A stretch of 64,000 bases of DNA. Source: Panax quinquefolius (taxonomy: Eukaryota > Streptophyta > Magnoliopsida > Apiales > Araliaceae). The DNA is taken from positions 146,115,991-146,179,990 of the forward strand of contig CM035160.1 in NCBI GenBank assembly GCA_020205615.1. The letters are read 5' to 3'. The notes beneath the pieces are model-generated. The model was not told where the DNA came from. It did no database searches and saw nothing but the letters and a program-made list of their open reading frames with translations. How positions within the stretch are numbered: the stretch's first letter is position 1; each line of letters opens with the position of its first letter. The position numbers and the translations under genes were made by a program. This document shows positions 36,532-48,301 of this stretch, piece after piece.

Positions 36532-36909
36532 ATTATAAATTCTTGCGAAGTTTATACCTTACTTGATACCGGTGCTACCCATTCATTTATCTCTCCTGCA
36601 TGTGCTCAACATTTAAACTTGACTCCGGAGAAATTAGACTTTGATCTATCTGTGGAAACTCCGTTAGGAGAAACTTTCATCACATCCACTGTTTATAAAT
36701 CTTGTTTGATTCAAGTTGGCACCATTACCTTACCTGTTAACCTTATTTCTATAGAGATATTTGCTTTTGATGTGATTTTAAGGTTAACTACTCATCATGC
36801 CAAATTGATTGCTTTTGTAAGGTTGTTAGTTTTCATATTCCTAAGCAACTCCGTTATTCAATTCAAGAATCAAACCATTGTAATCAAACATTTTCATATC
36901 AAGCCATGA
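36532..36909 (+). pseudogene. Protease, B2, best preserved copy
   Basis: Open for about 125 codons. It contains TLLDTGATHSFIS (about 36556-36594) with the catalytic DTG, then HLNLTPEKLDFDLSVETPLG, ETFITSTVYKSCLIQVGTIT and LPVNLISIEIFAFDVIL. This is the typical gypsy protease up to the point where GMDWL would follow; a frameshift replaces that. It would need gag-pol readthrough for expression, and no intact upstream frame exists. Confidence 0.8.
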
Positions 36910-37600
36910 AGTCATTCGTTTATTACGGATGTCAAGTTTTCTTAGTCCATGTTATGGATTTGAATAAAGACACGTCAGATTTGAATAATATTCCTGTTGT
37001 TATTGATTTTTCCTAATGTATTTCCTGAAGAATTTCTTGGTTTACTCCCAAAACCTGATATTAAATATTGTATCGACTTTGAACCCCAGACAAAACTCAT
37101 TTCTAAAATCTCATATCGAATGGCTCCTATTGAACTTCGAGAGTTAAAAATTCAACTATAAATTTGGTACCGAGCCTTTATCTTGTGACTTCCATTGTGG
37201 AAAGCAAAGCGGACTCTCTATAGGGGGACGTTATATTCGATGCGATAGTAAATCGATAGGTGTCATTGTGACGTCTTATCCAAGATTGGGATATGAGTCA
37301 CAATTGAGAGTAACCTAAGTCGAAGAATCGAAATACGTAGCTTTCAGGCTTAGTTGGTTATTATCGAGATTCGTTGAAGGATATTCGAATCGCTATTCCA
37401 TTAACGCAAATTGACTCGTAGAGATACAAAATTCGAATGGAGCAAGGAATGTGGAAAGAGCTTTGAAGAACTCAAGAGGAGACTCATTTTAGCACATGTT
37501 CGATCATGCCATCCTCGAAAAGCGAACGCGTGGTAGGCGACGCGTTGAGTAGAAGATCATATGCGAACGAAAAGCGATGATGTCAAGTATACGACAGAGC
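36910..37600 (+). pseudogene. Collapsed RT/RNase H remnants, B2
   Basis: The start of RT is visible (FPEEFLGLLPKPDIKYCIDF-like, [17 protein letters not shown] at about 37110-37160). The sequence then jumps to unrelated-looking DNA (37165-37320, with GTGACGTCTTATCCAAG), the FLGLVGYYRDSLKD-like thumb (about 37340-37385) and the RNase H end ([16 protein letters not shown], 37530-37565). The catalytic FIDD motif is deleted. Confidence 0.7.
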
Positions 37601-38745
37601 CAACTTTAATAGAAAAAGTTAAGGTTGCTCAAGCCACCGAATTCGAAATGATCGTATGAAGAAGAAAGTATAAGAAGGAGCTATTCCTAAGGAAGCGAGA
37701 ATTGATGAAGAAGGAATACTTGAGTCCACTCTAGACTTTGTGTTCCTAACGACTGATTTGAAGTACAAGATTATGATGGAGGCACACAATACATCATTTG
37801 CAATCCATCCCGGAAGTACTAAAATGTATCGTGATCTTGACATATATTTTGGTGGAACAATATGAAGAGAGAGATTGCAAAGTTTATCTCAATGTGTTTA
37901 ACTTGTCAACGTGTAAAGGCGAGAGCATCTAGTACCTAAGGGTCCGTTGCAACCACTTGAGATTCCTAATGGAAGTGGGAACACATTACCATGGATTTCA
38001 ATTACGGGTCTTCCTACGGTTTCTCAAGGCATCAATGCTATTTTGGGTTATTGTTGATAGACTAACCAAGCTCGCTTTCATTTCTTGCCGATCGGAGACT
38101 TATTCCTTGAACGTCTTGCTAGTATGTACGTAAAAGAGATTGTGAGGTTGCATGGCATGCTGTATCCATAGTTTGGATCGTGACCCAAGATTCACTTCAA
38201 GATTTTGGGTTAGCTTGCAAAAAGCTATGGGCACGGATTTGCGATTTAGTTCGAAGATACCATCCCCAAACGGATTTTACAATCGAGAGGACTACTCAAA
38301 CTCTTGAAGATATATTAAAACTCGTGTCCTAGATTTCAAAGGAAGTTGGGATAAGTACTTGCCATTGGTGGAATTCTCATACAACAATAGTTATTAAACA
38401 AATATAGGCATGGTTCCATTCAAGCATTATATGGACAAAAATGTCGTTCTCCAATATGTTGGGATGAGGTGGGTGAAGCAACATTGTTGGGACCCGAGTT
38501 TAAGTACGTATGACTAATGATTCGACAACGATATCTGAAGCGGCACAAGATCGACAAAAGAGTTATGCGGATCTTCATCGAAAGGACGTGGAATTTAATG
38601 TAGGGGATCATGTATTGTTGCGAGAGTTGCTCCATGGAAGGGAATTACAAGATTTGGGAAGAGAGGAAAGCTCAATCCACGATTTATTGGTCCATTTCAA
38701 ATTCTTGACCGAGTAGGAAATGTAGCCTATATAGACTTGCGTTAC
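37601..38745 (+). pseudogene. Integrase of B2, frameshifted
   Basis: Zinc-binding region at 37780-37930 (HNTSFAIHPGSTKMYRDL, then FISMCLTCQRVKA). Catalytic core start at 37960-38090 (GSGNTLPWISITGLPTVSQG, then a WVIVDRLTK-like segment). Core end near 38270-38400. C-terminal domain at 38420-38740 (EAAQDRQKSYADLHRK, DVEFNVGDHVLL, the GPFQILDRVGNVAY-like stretch). Broken by several one- or two-base shifts. Confidence 0.8.
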
Positions 38746-39040
38746 CTCAAAGTATGTCTCGTGTTCATAATGTGTTTCACATATCGGTGCCGTAAATATG
38801 TGAAAGACCCGAACCACGTTATAGAGTTAGAACCCGACGAGATAGCCAAGACTTAACGTATGAGGAGGTACCGTCAAGATCTTGGATAGGAAGGGGCATC
38901 CCCTACGCCAAGAAAGGTCATACCACAAGTTAAAGTTTTGTGGAGGAATCATGCTATAGAGGAAATGACCCGGGAATTGGAAACGGAAATGAAAGCGAGG
39001 TATCCTCACCTTTTGAAACACCAGTGACGTCACGTCAATT
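38746..39040 (+). pseudogene. Chromodomain-like tail, B2
   Basis: In changing frames: VHNVFHI, NHVIELEPDEI, LTYEEVPVKILDRK, a KVLWRNHAIEEMTRELE-like stretch, EMKARYPHLF, NFEDEIS. Same layout as A and B1. Confidence 0.72.
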
Positions 39041-39058
39041 TCGAGGACGAAATTTCAT

Positions 39059-39070
39059 AAGGAGGGAGGT
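39059..39070 (+). other. Polypurine tract, B2
   Basis: AAGGAGGGAGGT immediately before the 3' LTR. Confidence 0.82.
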
Positions 39071-40303
39071 TGTAAGACCCCAAAATTTTTTAAATAAAAG
39101 GAATTTCCTTTATTTATTATTTTGAAATAGTAAGGGTTGATTTGATTAATGTGGATAGTTAAGGGTTAAATACGCAAATATTTTAAAATAAGCAAGTGGT
39201 TATAAAATATTCATTGTTGTTTGGGAATATTCGTTTGGTCGTGGAATATTCGTCATCGTTGTCGGGGAATATTCGTATGCGACGACAAGTAAATGACCAT
39301 GTGTGGCCCCATAACTGAAAAAGCGATTGGATGAAGAAAACGACAAATATAAGTTGGTTAAAAATAGCGGTAGTAGTTATTGCAGTTAAGATCATTGGAA
39401 TACCCGTTGGTTAAAATACGATGTCTGGCGTGGTTGCATAGTAGCACCGGACATTACACAAGATTGTTGAATTATTGATCCTTACGTAAGATGGCACTTA
39501 CTCAATAATTTTCACAATGAGTTACCGCTCAATATTTTATTTTATTGATTCAATAATTCTTTGCGTTGGTATTTTATATTATTGTTGTTCAATAATTGTC
39601 ACCGCACAGATATTTCCCATTATCGGATCAATAATTCATATTATTTGAATAATATTATTAGATAACATTATTGGCAATGTCTAGAAAGTTCTGCTCTAAG
39701 GAGAGGTTTGGTCACCTAATTGCGGCGCCAAGAAGAGAGATCCTTATTGAAAGCCCCTCTTTCCTGGAACTACCGTCATTATAATTGTGATTCTCGTAAT
39801 ATTATTTGTGAATAATTAATTATTGATTCATATGATAAAGAAATATTTATTTTATGTGGATATAAATGATGGATTTATTTATGTGGTTATAAATGAAGAA
39901 ATTATGTTGAGGTGTTTTATCGAGATTTTATCGGATTGAGGTATTAAAAATTAAATCGGGGTTTTGAGATATATTGCATGGGGTTATAATTTTTAATCCG
40001 AATAGTTGGATTGTAGTAATTTTTTTGGGTATGTTATACATACATAAGTTGAGTATATGTCCACACAAATTTTGAACCGTTAAAAATGCACGAATGATTT
40101 GTTGTGAATTTTAAGAGGTGTCGAATTCGGAAATTAGGTTTATAATTGATTTTGGTGGAAAATTCTAGAATTGAGTGGGCCCCACTTGTGGTTGGTGAAA
40201 AAATGTGCTGAATTTTATTTCAAATGTGGTGGGTGGCAATAGTAGCGGTAAAAGCCATCGAGTTTCATGAGTTAAGTCTGCGCTTGGTACGGCTAATATT
40301 TTC

Positions 40304-40313
40304 CTATAAATAG
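40304..40313 (+). promoter_or_regulatory. LTR TATA box, B2 3' LTR
   Basis: CTATAAATAG. This promoter points towards the kinase gene, whose coding start is about 2.5 kb downstream. Confidence 0.6.
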
Positions 40314-41029
40314 AGGGCTAAGTTAGAATTGAAAATCACACCGTAAACAAAGTTTTCTCTTTCTATATTATTATTGAGTGTATTTTGTGAGTATTTAGAT
40401 ACTTTGAGAGTTCTTTGCTCATCTGAAGTTTCATTCAAAGATCACTTCCGATCTTTCCTTCCGGCAATCTTGATTCTTTGAGGTAAGGGATATTATTTTT
40501 TCAGTAATGATATTATTTTTCAATATCATTATCTTTGAAATGTTGATCTGAAGTTTTATCAAATTTGGAACTTTTTCATGCTCAGGTTACTATTCATGAA
40601 GTTACTATTCATGAGTTACTATTCACGATTTACTATTCATGAGTTACTATTCACGAGTTACTATTCACGAGTACTATTCATGAAGCGTGAAAATATTTTT
40701 TGTGGAATTTCTATCTTTTGGTGTCGAGATTACTTATTCACGATATCGGACTATTCACGTATCTGACACTATTCACGATACTGGCACTATTCATCGAAAA
40801 ATAAAATTTCTTCTTTTCATCCAAAATATCTATTCGGATACTAGCTTTGATTGTATCCATGTTTTGATCATTCTTGAATTTTACACCACTATGATTATTT
40901 TTGAGGTATTGTTGGACATGGATAAAACAAAGTACGAATCCTTAATCCTTAATCCTTGTCATTTTGTTTCACCGGATTCGTTCTTTAAAAATATTTTCAT
41001 CATCCTCGGTCTTAAATGATGATATTATT

Positions 41030-41285
41030 GAATATCTTTGGCCATGTAGTGCAAAGATGAATGATTTCTGAAGAATATCTTTGGCACATGTGCAGATGAA
41101 AGCGGTGTTTAAATGAATACGACCGATCGATGAATATCTTTGGCCTTTAGTGCAAAGATGAGCAGTGTTGAGATGAACATGATCGATGATGAATATCTTT
41201 GGCCTTTAGTGCAAAGATGAACAGTGTTGAGATGAACATGACCGATTGATGAATATCTTTGGCTCAGAAGTGCAAAGATGAATAT
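41030..41285 (+). repeat. Hairpin repeat array, B2 3' LTR
   Basis: Five ATATCTTTGGC..TAGTGCAAAGATG units, collinear with 34697-34955. Confidence 0.82.
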
Positions 41286-41899
41286 TTGATTTGAGATGAA
41301 AATTGATTGATGTTACAGGGGATAAAATATTGATGATGGATCGTTAAATTCATAGATTATAGTAGATTTCATTCTCTACGTAACTCTTCTATGAATTATT
41401 ATTTCCAATTCTTGAATATTGATCCGAAACTTGTTGCCTATTGTATTCTATCGATTTTTCCTCGTTGGAGACTAACGATAATTTGTTGTATATTATCTTA
41501 GTCATAATATTCTTTATCGGGCTTTAGTTTGAGCTCACCCTTTTCCTTGTTGTTCCATTTTTCTTCTCGGGAGGCGAGAATGTAGCGAAGTCTTAGTTCG
41601 AGGTTATGGAATGAAGGTTACAGAGAGAGTTGTTTAGTAGTCCTCACCATTTTTGTAAAATAATGTATCAATAAATGTGATGAGGATTTATTTGAGTATA
41701 GATATTGTCTGAAGATAATATTTGTATTTAAACTCACAGTATATATTGTCGTATTTCACACGACATTTGTATTATTGAAGTTGTAGTTTGCTTCTTGTAC
41801 CATGTATTTGGCGACTCAGAATGGGTGTTGTGTATACCTATTTTGGGGGCGTCACAAATACTATTTTCATGTGTTTTTGATATTTGTATATCACATAAA

Positions 41900-42196
41900 G
41901 GGAATCATGATCCTCTATGAGGATTTGTCTGTGAGGATCTTGTGAGAGTTTTGTTATGAGGTTGACAACACATTAAAAAGTAGATCCAATGGCTCACAAT
42001 GTTTTGATAAGATTTTTTTTTTTACAAGTTGACAGAAAATTAGAAGTCACCAAACGCATTTATTTTTACATATAATTTTTTTAAATTTCTTAATAAAATT
42101 TATGAGCCGTTGGATCTAAATTTTAATGTGTTGTCAACCCCATAATAAAACTGTCATAAAATTCTTACAGAAAAATCCTCATAGAGATCCTGATTC
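41900..42196. mobile_element. Fold-back MITE upstream of the kinase gene
   Basis: About 297 bases forming a long imperfect inverted repeat. The left arm (41900-42000: GGAATCATGATCCTCTATGA, then GTTGACAACACATTAAAAA, GATCCAATGGCTCA) is mirrored by the right arm (42090-42196) read in reverse complement (GAATCAGGATCTCTATGAGG, GTTGACAACACATTAAAA, GATCCAACGGCTCA). The centre is AT-rich. Family not identified; no clear target duplication. It ends about 650 bases before the kinase ATG. Confidence 0.8.
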
Positions 42197-42847
42197 AAAT
42201 AAAAATAGGACTCATTATATGTTCATTTGATGAAAAAATACATGTTAAAATATTAAAATTATACGTGGAAATATCGGTTCTCTCGAAATTTAAGACCCTT
42301 AAAATTATTTTTAAAATAAAGACTCATAATATTTTTTAAAAAAATTGAATATTGACGGAGCAAGTAATGACAATAAGCAAAAAGGCAGAGTCAACCGTCA
42401 ATTATGCTGAATTCACCAGCAGCTTCACCAAGCTCGACCTCAAACTGCAGCAATAAAAAGCCACCTTTTCTTTCATTTCTCTCTCATGATATCATCACTT
42501 TCTCATCATTTAAACATACCCTTTTCAACTTCAATTTCAGTTCTGTCTACTGTAATTTTTCCGGCTGATTTTCCTATTTTCCAAATAAATTATGGAGAGA
42601 GGGAAAGAGGGGTTGTGGTTGGCGGGCCAACTCCTAACTTTTTAGAGAAAGAGAGAAAAAAAATTCAGGGGTTTCACATTAGATCCGAGGTTATTTACTA
42701 TTTCGTGTTTGGATTGAAGTTCTGCACTTGACAGCAAATTATTGGGTTTTTTTTTATAATAAAGTTGCCTTTTTGGGTAGACTTATGAAGCAGCAGGCCT
42801 TTTTTTTATGAGTTGTAGAGAAAATTTTCAAGAATTTGGTTGTTTGG
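42197..42847 (+). promoter_or_regulatory. Promoter and 5' leader of the kinase gene
   Basis: Upstream stretch with GTCAACCGTCAA near 42390 (two TTGAC W-box cores on the minus strand, a WRKY-binding type often seen near immune-signalling genes; inference) and a TATA-like GCAATAAAAAG at about 42448-42458. The leader would then start near 42480 and contain CT-rich DNA typical of plant 5' UTRs. Small upstream frames begin at 42486, 42785 and 42808. Confidence 0.5.
42486..42731 (+). other. Upstream open reading frame in the kinase leader
   Basis: 81 codons beginning MISSLSHHLNIPFSTSIS, ending about 115 bases before the kinase ATG. It does not resemble any family I know. If the leader starts upstream of 42486 it would be met first by scanning ribosomes and could reduce kinase translation. 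It may equally be absent from the mature mRNA. Confidence 0.35.
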
Positions 42848-45800
42848 ATGGGAGTTTGCTGGAGCATTCAAATTAAGGCCGAGAGCCAATTTCATACTGG
42901 TACGTGCATTAACTATAGTCTCTGTTTGTGTTTATTATACAACAATCACAATGTTTAGTAAATGATGTTTCTTTCTGTTTATTATGATGTTCTTGTGCTT
43001 AAAAAAGGGAATCTCTGCTCGAGTTAATTATTGGTTTGTAGTAAGTTTAAGTGCTTGGTGTTTATGTTGGTTTAATTGGTTCTATTCATATTTTTCTTTT
43101 GAACCGAACAGATCATTATGTGAATTTGGTTTCTGCCCTCTTTTGTTGGTGGTTTCCTTGTTCACTGTGTCCTCTAATTGAATGCCGTAAACTGGAAGCT
43201 GTATAATTGTAGTATAGCTCATAATGTTTATTCTCATAATTACTTGTAGAGTATATGCTTAATCAAATATGTGTTCAGATGTTAACTTGGGCAATACTTT
43301 AATTTGGTGGGGGTTTTTCTTTCAAAAAATGTAGTGTAGCCGGTTGATTTCTTCCTAATTCCTAATTTCATGTGTAAAACTGGAGATCATATATCTAGAG
43401 GAGAATTAGTGCATAATTTATACTTTTTTGGTGCTTTTCTTGTGTGCCTACATTTACACTTGAATGTTTGTTCATGATTCAAGTTGGATTTTGTGGAGGT
43501 GGGGATTCAAAATATGTAAGCAGGGATGGGAATGATCTTAACAATTCGACTAGCAAGGGTTCATCAACATCTATAGCTGCAGCACCTCGGAGTGAGGGTG
43601 AGATCTTGCAGTCCTCCAATTTAAAAAGCTTCACATTCAGTGAACTCAAAAATTCAACCAGAAACTTCCGTCCTGATAGTGTGCTAGGTGAAGGCGGCTT
43701 TGGTTCTGTTTTTAAAGGATGGGTTGATGAACAGTCACTTGCAGCTTCAAAGCCTGGGACTGGGATGGTTATAGCCGTGAAGAGGCTGAACCAAGAAGGG
43801 TTCCAGGGGCACAAGGAATGGCTGGTAAGCAGAAACTGCTAAAGTGTCTGCTATGTGTTTTCTTATGCTTGTAATAGTTGGAAATTTGAGCACGTAGCTA
43901 ATTTTCTGTTACATCCTTGAATGAACAGGCAGAAATCAACTATCTTGGGCTGCTGAGCCATCCTAATCTTGTGAAATTGATTGGTTACTGTTTAGAGGAT
44001 GATCATAGACTTTTGGTTTATGAATTTATGCAAAAGGGGAGCATGGAGAATCATTTGTTCAGGAGTAAGTTGTCTCTATTTATTTATAGACTGCCACTTT
44101 TATGTTGTGACTATTTTCTTTAAAATAAGTATTCATAGACTAATTGTTCCTTGCCTGCATGTGATTAACATGTCAGATTCCTTGTGAAACAGGAGGGTCA
44201 TACTTTCAGCCGCTTTCTTGGGGCCTCCGAATGAGAGTTGCTCTTGGTGCAGCCAGGGGACTGGCCTTTCTCCATGGTGCTGAAACCAAGGTTATATATC
44301 GAGACTTCAAGACTTCTAATATCCTGCTGGACTCGGTATATAATTTTACTAGCATTCTTTACTTTATTTGTTTGTGTGGCTGAAAGTCACTGAATTTTGT
44401 GGTTATTCCTAACTGTTTAATCTCCCACTCTCTTTTTTGTGTTAAATTCACAGAATTTCAATGCCAAACTTTCTGATTTTGGGTTGGCAAGAGATGGACC
44501 AACTGGCGATAATAGCCATGTCTCTACCAGGGTCATGGGAACCTATGGATATGCTGCGCCAGAGTATCTATCAACAGGTATATTTGCATTGTTTTAATTA
44601 GATAATGTCCCCAATATGTATAAACTTATTTGGCTTCTCTTCCTTTTCATCTGTTTAATGCTCTTTTAGTTACCTGAAAGTTGCCTTTTAGCCACTTGTA
44701 GTCGTGCAATGATACTTACCATCATTTTTAAGTTAGATATATCCATTCACGTAATGTTTCTCTATAGACCTGAATATTCTGTCTGAGGTAAAAGATAATG
44801 TGTGCCATATGCAATATTCAAAGCTATTATTATGAGATATATTATCCCATGAACAATGTAACTTTCTTTGGGTTTCGTTGATGTTTCAAGAACTTTTTTG
44901 ATGAACTTGAGCTTTTCTAGATCACATTCACTTTTAAGTATTTAATTAGTTCAGAAACAATTCCCATGGTCCTGTTAGCAAGTGTTCTAAATGCCATGAA
45001 AAGCTAGTTATCGTTTATTGCTGTTTTCAGAGCCAAAAAGAAACAGAATATCAATCACAATATCATTATCAGTCTTATGCAGGTGTAACCATGAATAGCA
45101 TTGACAAGAATTCTTGGAACTTAAAATGGATTATGTTGTATCTTCTATAAGTAAGCACAGAATTAGATTGGGGTTTCCTTTTATTATGTAATTAGGAATA
45201 TAGGTCTTATTAGGTAAATATTTTGTTCTGATTTTTGTGGTAATTATTTTGCATTGCTTAAGCTGTTTTAGGCCAGGTATACTATTTCCTTGTTCTAAAA
45301 TATTGAGTTTTCTCCAGACCTACGAGCATGATGTGATTCCTGACAGACTGACATGTTAATTGAGCTAATTTTTTATTTGCGTGAGCGAAAGCCTTCTTTG
45401 TATATAGATATGAAGGGATCCGTTACGAGGGTGACACAAATAATCTCTTCTCCTGGTTGCATAAAATTGTTTTAGCAAGTCGATGTTGAAAAGATATGTC
45501 AGCCTCATGCCTTGTATGACTTTTTTCTTTGGTTCATCTGGATTAAATCAGATAAGCCATCACAACTTCTGCTGGATGCCTGTTGTAACGTAATTTTATC
45601 TAAATATTGAAGTAATGCATCTTTCATCTGATCATTTATTGCTATTTCTGTGGGAAGGTCACTTAACAGCCAAGAGCGATGTTTACAGCTTCGGTGTTGT
45701 TCTTCTAGAGATTTTATCTGGTAAAAAAGCAATAGATAAAAACCGACCTAATGGTGAACACAGCCTTGTGGAGTGGGCCAAGCCTTGCCTGAACAACAAA

Positions 45801-46112
45801 CGCAGAATCTTCCGTGTTCTTGACGCCCGTCTTGAAGGCCAGTATTCAATGGGTCGGGCCCTGAAGGCAGCCAACCTTGCACTTCAATGCCTATGCATGG
45901 AACCCAAGCTGAGGCCTAGCATGGATGAGGTGGTGACAGCGTTAGAGCAACTTCAGGACTCAAACAACTCAGGGAAAAATGACCAGGACAACATCCAGTC
46001 AAAGGGGCATGCAAATTCCAATGGCGAAACGAAGTCCTGCAGAAGCAGTGAAGGGGAAACTCCTGGAGGGACTGCATATCCAAGACCTTCTGCTTCCCCT
46101 CTTCATGCTTAA
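42848..46112 (+). CDS. PBL: Receptor-like cytoplasmic kinase, RLCK-VII, APK1/PBL9-PBL10-like
   Basis: Serine/threonine protein kinase of the RLCK-VII (PBS1-like) family, closest by eye to Arabidopsis APK1/PBL9-10. Such kinases relay signals from cell-surface receptors at the plasma membrane. Six exons: 42848-42899, 43499-43824, 43929-44064, 44193-44335, 44454-44577, 45658-46112; all introns GT-AG; 411 aa, normal length. The start gives MGVCWS, with Gly2 and Cys4 as predicted myristoylation and palmitoylation sites. Kinase landmarks: GEGGFGSV (81-88), AVK lysine 112, YRDFKTSN (catalytic Asp208, Asn213), DFG (226-228), GTYGYAAPE activation-loop end (247-255). The arginine before Asp208 makes it an RD kinase. 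The tail ends [10 protein letters not shown] as in APK1. The exon 2 start has an in-frame alternative at 43484. All key residues are present; an active kinase is expected. Confidence 0.95.
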
Positions 46113-46213
46113 TAAGATAAGAACCAACATTTTTTTGTTGCCGCGAATGAGTTTTTTTTTCCTGATATCATACTTGGTTTTTGATTTCAGAAACTTCATA
46201 CATGTTCTATACC

Positions 46214-46234
46214 TATATATATATATATATATAT
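46214..46234. repeat. TA dinucleotide microsatellite in kinase 3' UTR region
   Basis: About ten TA units, roughly 100 bases after the kinase stop codon. Confidence 0.9.
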
Positions 46235-47068
46235 CTGTTAAAAGTGTACAGTTCTTATTTTGTTATTTTATAGTCTGCCTTGTGTATTATGGTGACAAGG
46301 AGTGGTGAAAATGAACATAGTGTCCTTGTGCTGAATATTTCTTGGCTAATAGTAATGTTTTTGACCGGTTAATTACCTCATTATGGCTTTGAACATTATA
46401 AATATATTTCAATTTATTTTACTCATTTTTGCTGCTTTGACTAGAAATTTATCCCCTCCAATTGATTAGGTGGAGAAATTATTCAGTGTATAATAATTAT
46501 TGGTTGGGTAGTTTTATAACCCTTCGACTAGAAACATATTTTCAACCGGCTAATCCATATAAATGCATTTTCCCAAATTTATGGGACCAATACTAATTTT
46601 TCAAAAGTTGATTTTAAATATTTTTTAAACTTAAAATAGACATGAATTCATTTAAAAATATTATAAGTTATAAGATTTATAGTTTTCAAAACTTAAATGA
46701 ATCACGTTAATTTTAAATTTAAAATATTTCAAATTAACTTATAAAAAATTAATATTAATTTTATAATTTGGAACAGAAGAAATAATAAAAGGAAAAGAAA
46801 AGTTGTGGAATTTTTTTTTTAATTAATTAATTTGAATTACATACATAGATATATCAAGTAAAAACAAGTACATACATAACCTACCTTTATCATTAAGGTC
46901 ACTATATTTATTATTATTTTCATAATAAATATATTGGGTTCCATCATTCATCGTTAATGCAAGAAGCAACCCTTTTTGGCTTTTGATAATTTTGGCGGAA
47001 AAAAAAAAAAATTAATAAAGGCAAAAAAAGAAATCTTTCACAATAATCGGTTCTTTGTAAAATAACCC

Positions 47069-47089
47069 ATATATATATATATATATATA
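47069..47089. repeat. AT dinucleotide microsatellite
   Basis: About ten AT units. Confidence 0.9.
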
Positions 47090-47270
47090 ACAACCTAAGT
47101 CAGTCATCTGTAATCAATATGAAAGAAAAGCAAGCATGCATTTCCTTTTCATTTCGTAGTTGACACTCTTCTTTCTTAGTTTAGTTTAGGGAAAATCCAA
47201 TCTTAAAGGTCACACCCTGCTGTCCTGCCGACCAATCTTTTTGACATATTTTCATTAAAACATTAATTAA

Positions 47271-47287
47271 CATGCATGCATGCATGC
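47271..47287. promoter_or_regulatory. CATGCATG (RY-type) repeat
   Basis: CATGCATGCATGCATGC contains overlapping RY elements, known binding sites for B3-domain seed regulators. It lies 3' of both genes, so a regulatory role is uncertain; it may be simple sequence. Confidence 0.35.
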
Positions 47288-48301
47288 TCAAAACTTTGAA
47301 ACTTTTAATGTCATATTATAAATGCATCCGTTTAAAAAAAAAGGATTTTAATATATAGTCAAATTATTGGTGACGTATATAGACAATTTATTTCACTATT
47401 TTATTCTTCTTTTAAAAAATGTAAATTTAAATTTTAGAATTGAAATTTATATATAGGTGAGTACTGAGTCCATTTAAAATATGTTATTGGGACGGGAGGG
47501 CATATTAATGAGAGGCACATGGATCCACACCACACTAAAAAGAGAGAGATTGTTGCTACAAATCCCTTGTGACCCCGTCCCCCCTCCCCCCCGCTACCTC
47601 CTACCTCCTAAACAATTACTCATAACTCGTGTTGCATTATGTCACACGCAACCAACCCTTTCAATTATATTTAGCCAATGTCCAACATTAACTAAAATAT
47701 TAAAATAAAAATATTTATAACCAAAAATATAGAAGAAATAATAAAACATTTTGATAATCTCGAGGTGTTTTTTTCAAATTGTATTAATGATTATCTACTC
47801 CCCGGTGCATAGTCTAATTTCACTTTTGACTCAACAACTTTAATTATATTACTATTTTGTCCTTTATATTAATTTTTTTTATTCTTTCTTTTTAATCTTT
47901 TAAATTTTATAAATTTTTATTTTAACATGTAATAATATTAGCCCATAAATAGTCAACAAAAAAAAGCAACAATTAATAGACAACTCATAACTAAAAATAT
48001 AATACTATTATCACAATTATATTATATGTAGAGAGTAACATCACATAATTTGATGACATGATAATAGAAGCTGCGGGCTACATTTACTTTTTCCTTCTTG
48101 CAGCCGCTTCAGCCTCTTCTTCCACCTTTTGCTGGTTCTTACTTTTTACCAGCACCAATACATTTCATTCATTAATTACTTACTAGTACTATATATATAA
48201 AGCAAGCAAACCAACAAAAAGTAAAAAGTAATAAAACAGAGTTACCACACTCCAAATTTACTAAACTACCACCACTATATGACTTTTCTTCTTCTTAATT
48301 A

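Larger units (their letters stand above)
32756..41856 (+). mobile_element. Full-length LTR retrotransposon B2, internally deleted
   Basis: A 9,101-base plus-strand element with perfect 5-bp duplications AATAC (32751-32755, 41857-41861). LTRs 32756-35523 and 39071-41856; interior 35524-39070, about 1.2 kb shorter than B1. The gag core and the RT palm with FIDDILIYS are missing. Protease, integrase pieces and chromodomain remain. LTR termini, primer site and polypurine tract are present. Confidence 0.95.
39071..41856 (+). repeat. 3' LTR of B2 (2786 bp)
   Basis: TGTAAGACCCC to GGGGGCGTCACA. TATA box 40304-40313, minisatellite 40585-40800, hairpin array 41030-41285. Close to the 5' LTR, with scattered small indels. 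Confidence 0.94.

Noticed and set aside
42984..43181. Small plus-strand frame rich in Cys, Trp and Phe
   Set aside because: Lies wholly within intron 1 of the kinase gene and is not part of the spliced product.
45505..45732. Minus-strand 75-codon frame and similar antisense frames over the kinase and expansin exons
   Set aside because: Antisense shadows of real exons (kinase 45658-46112, expansin 48509-50129) with no family features.
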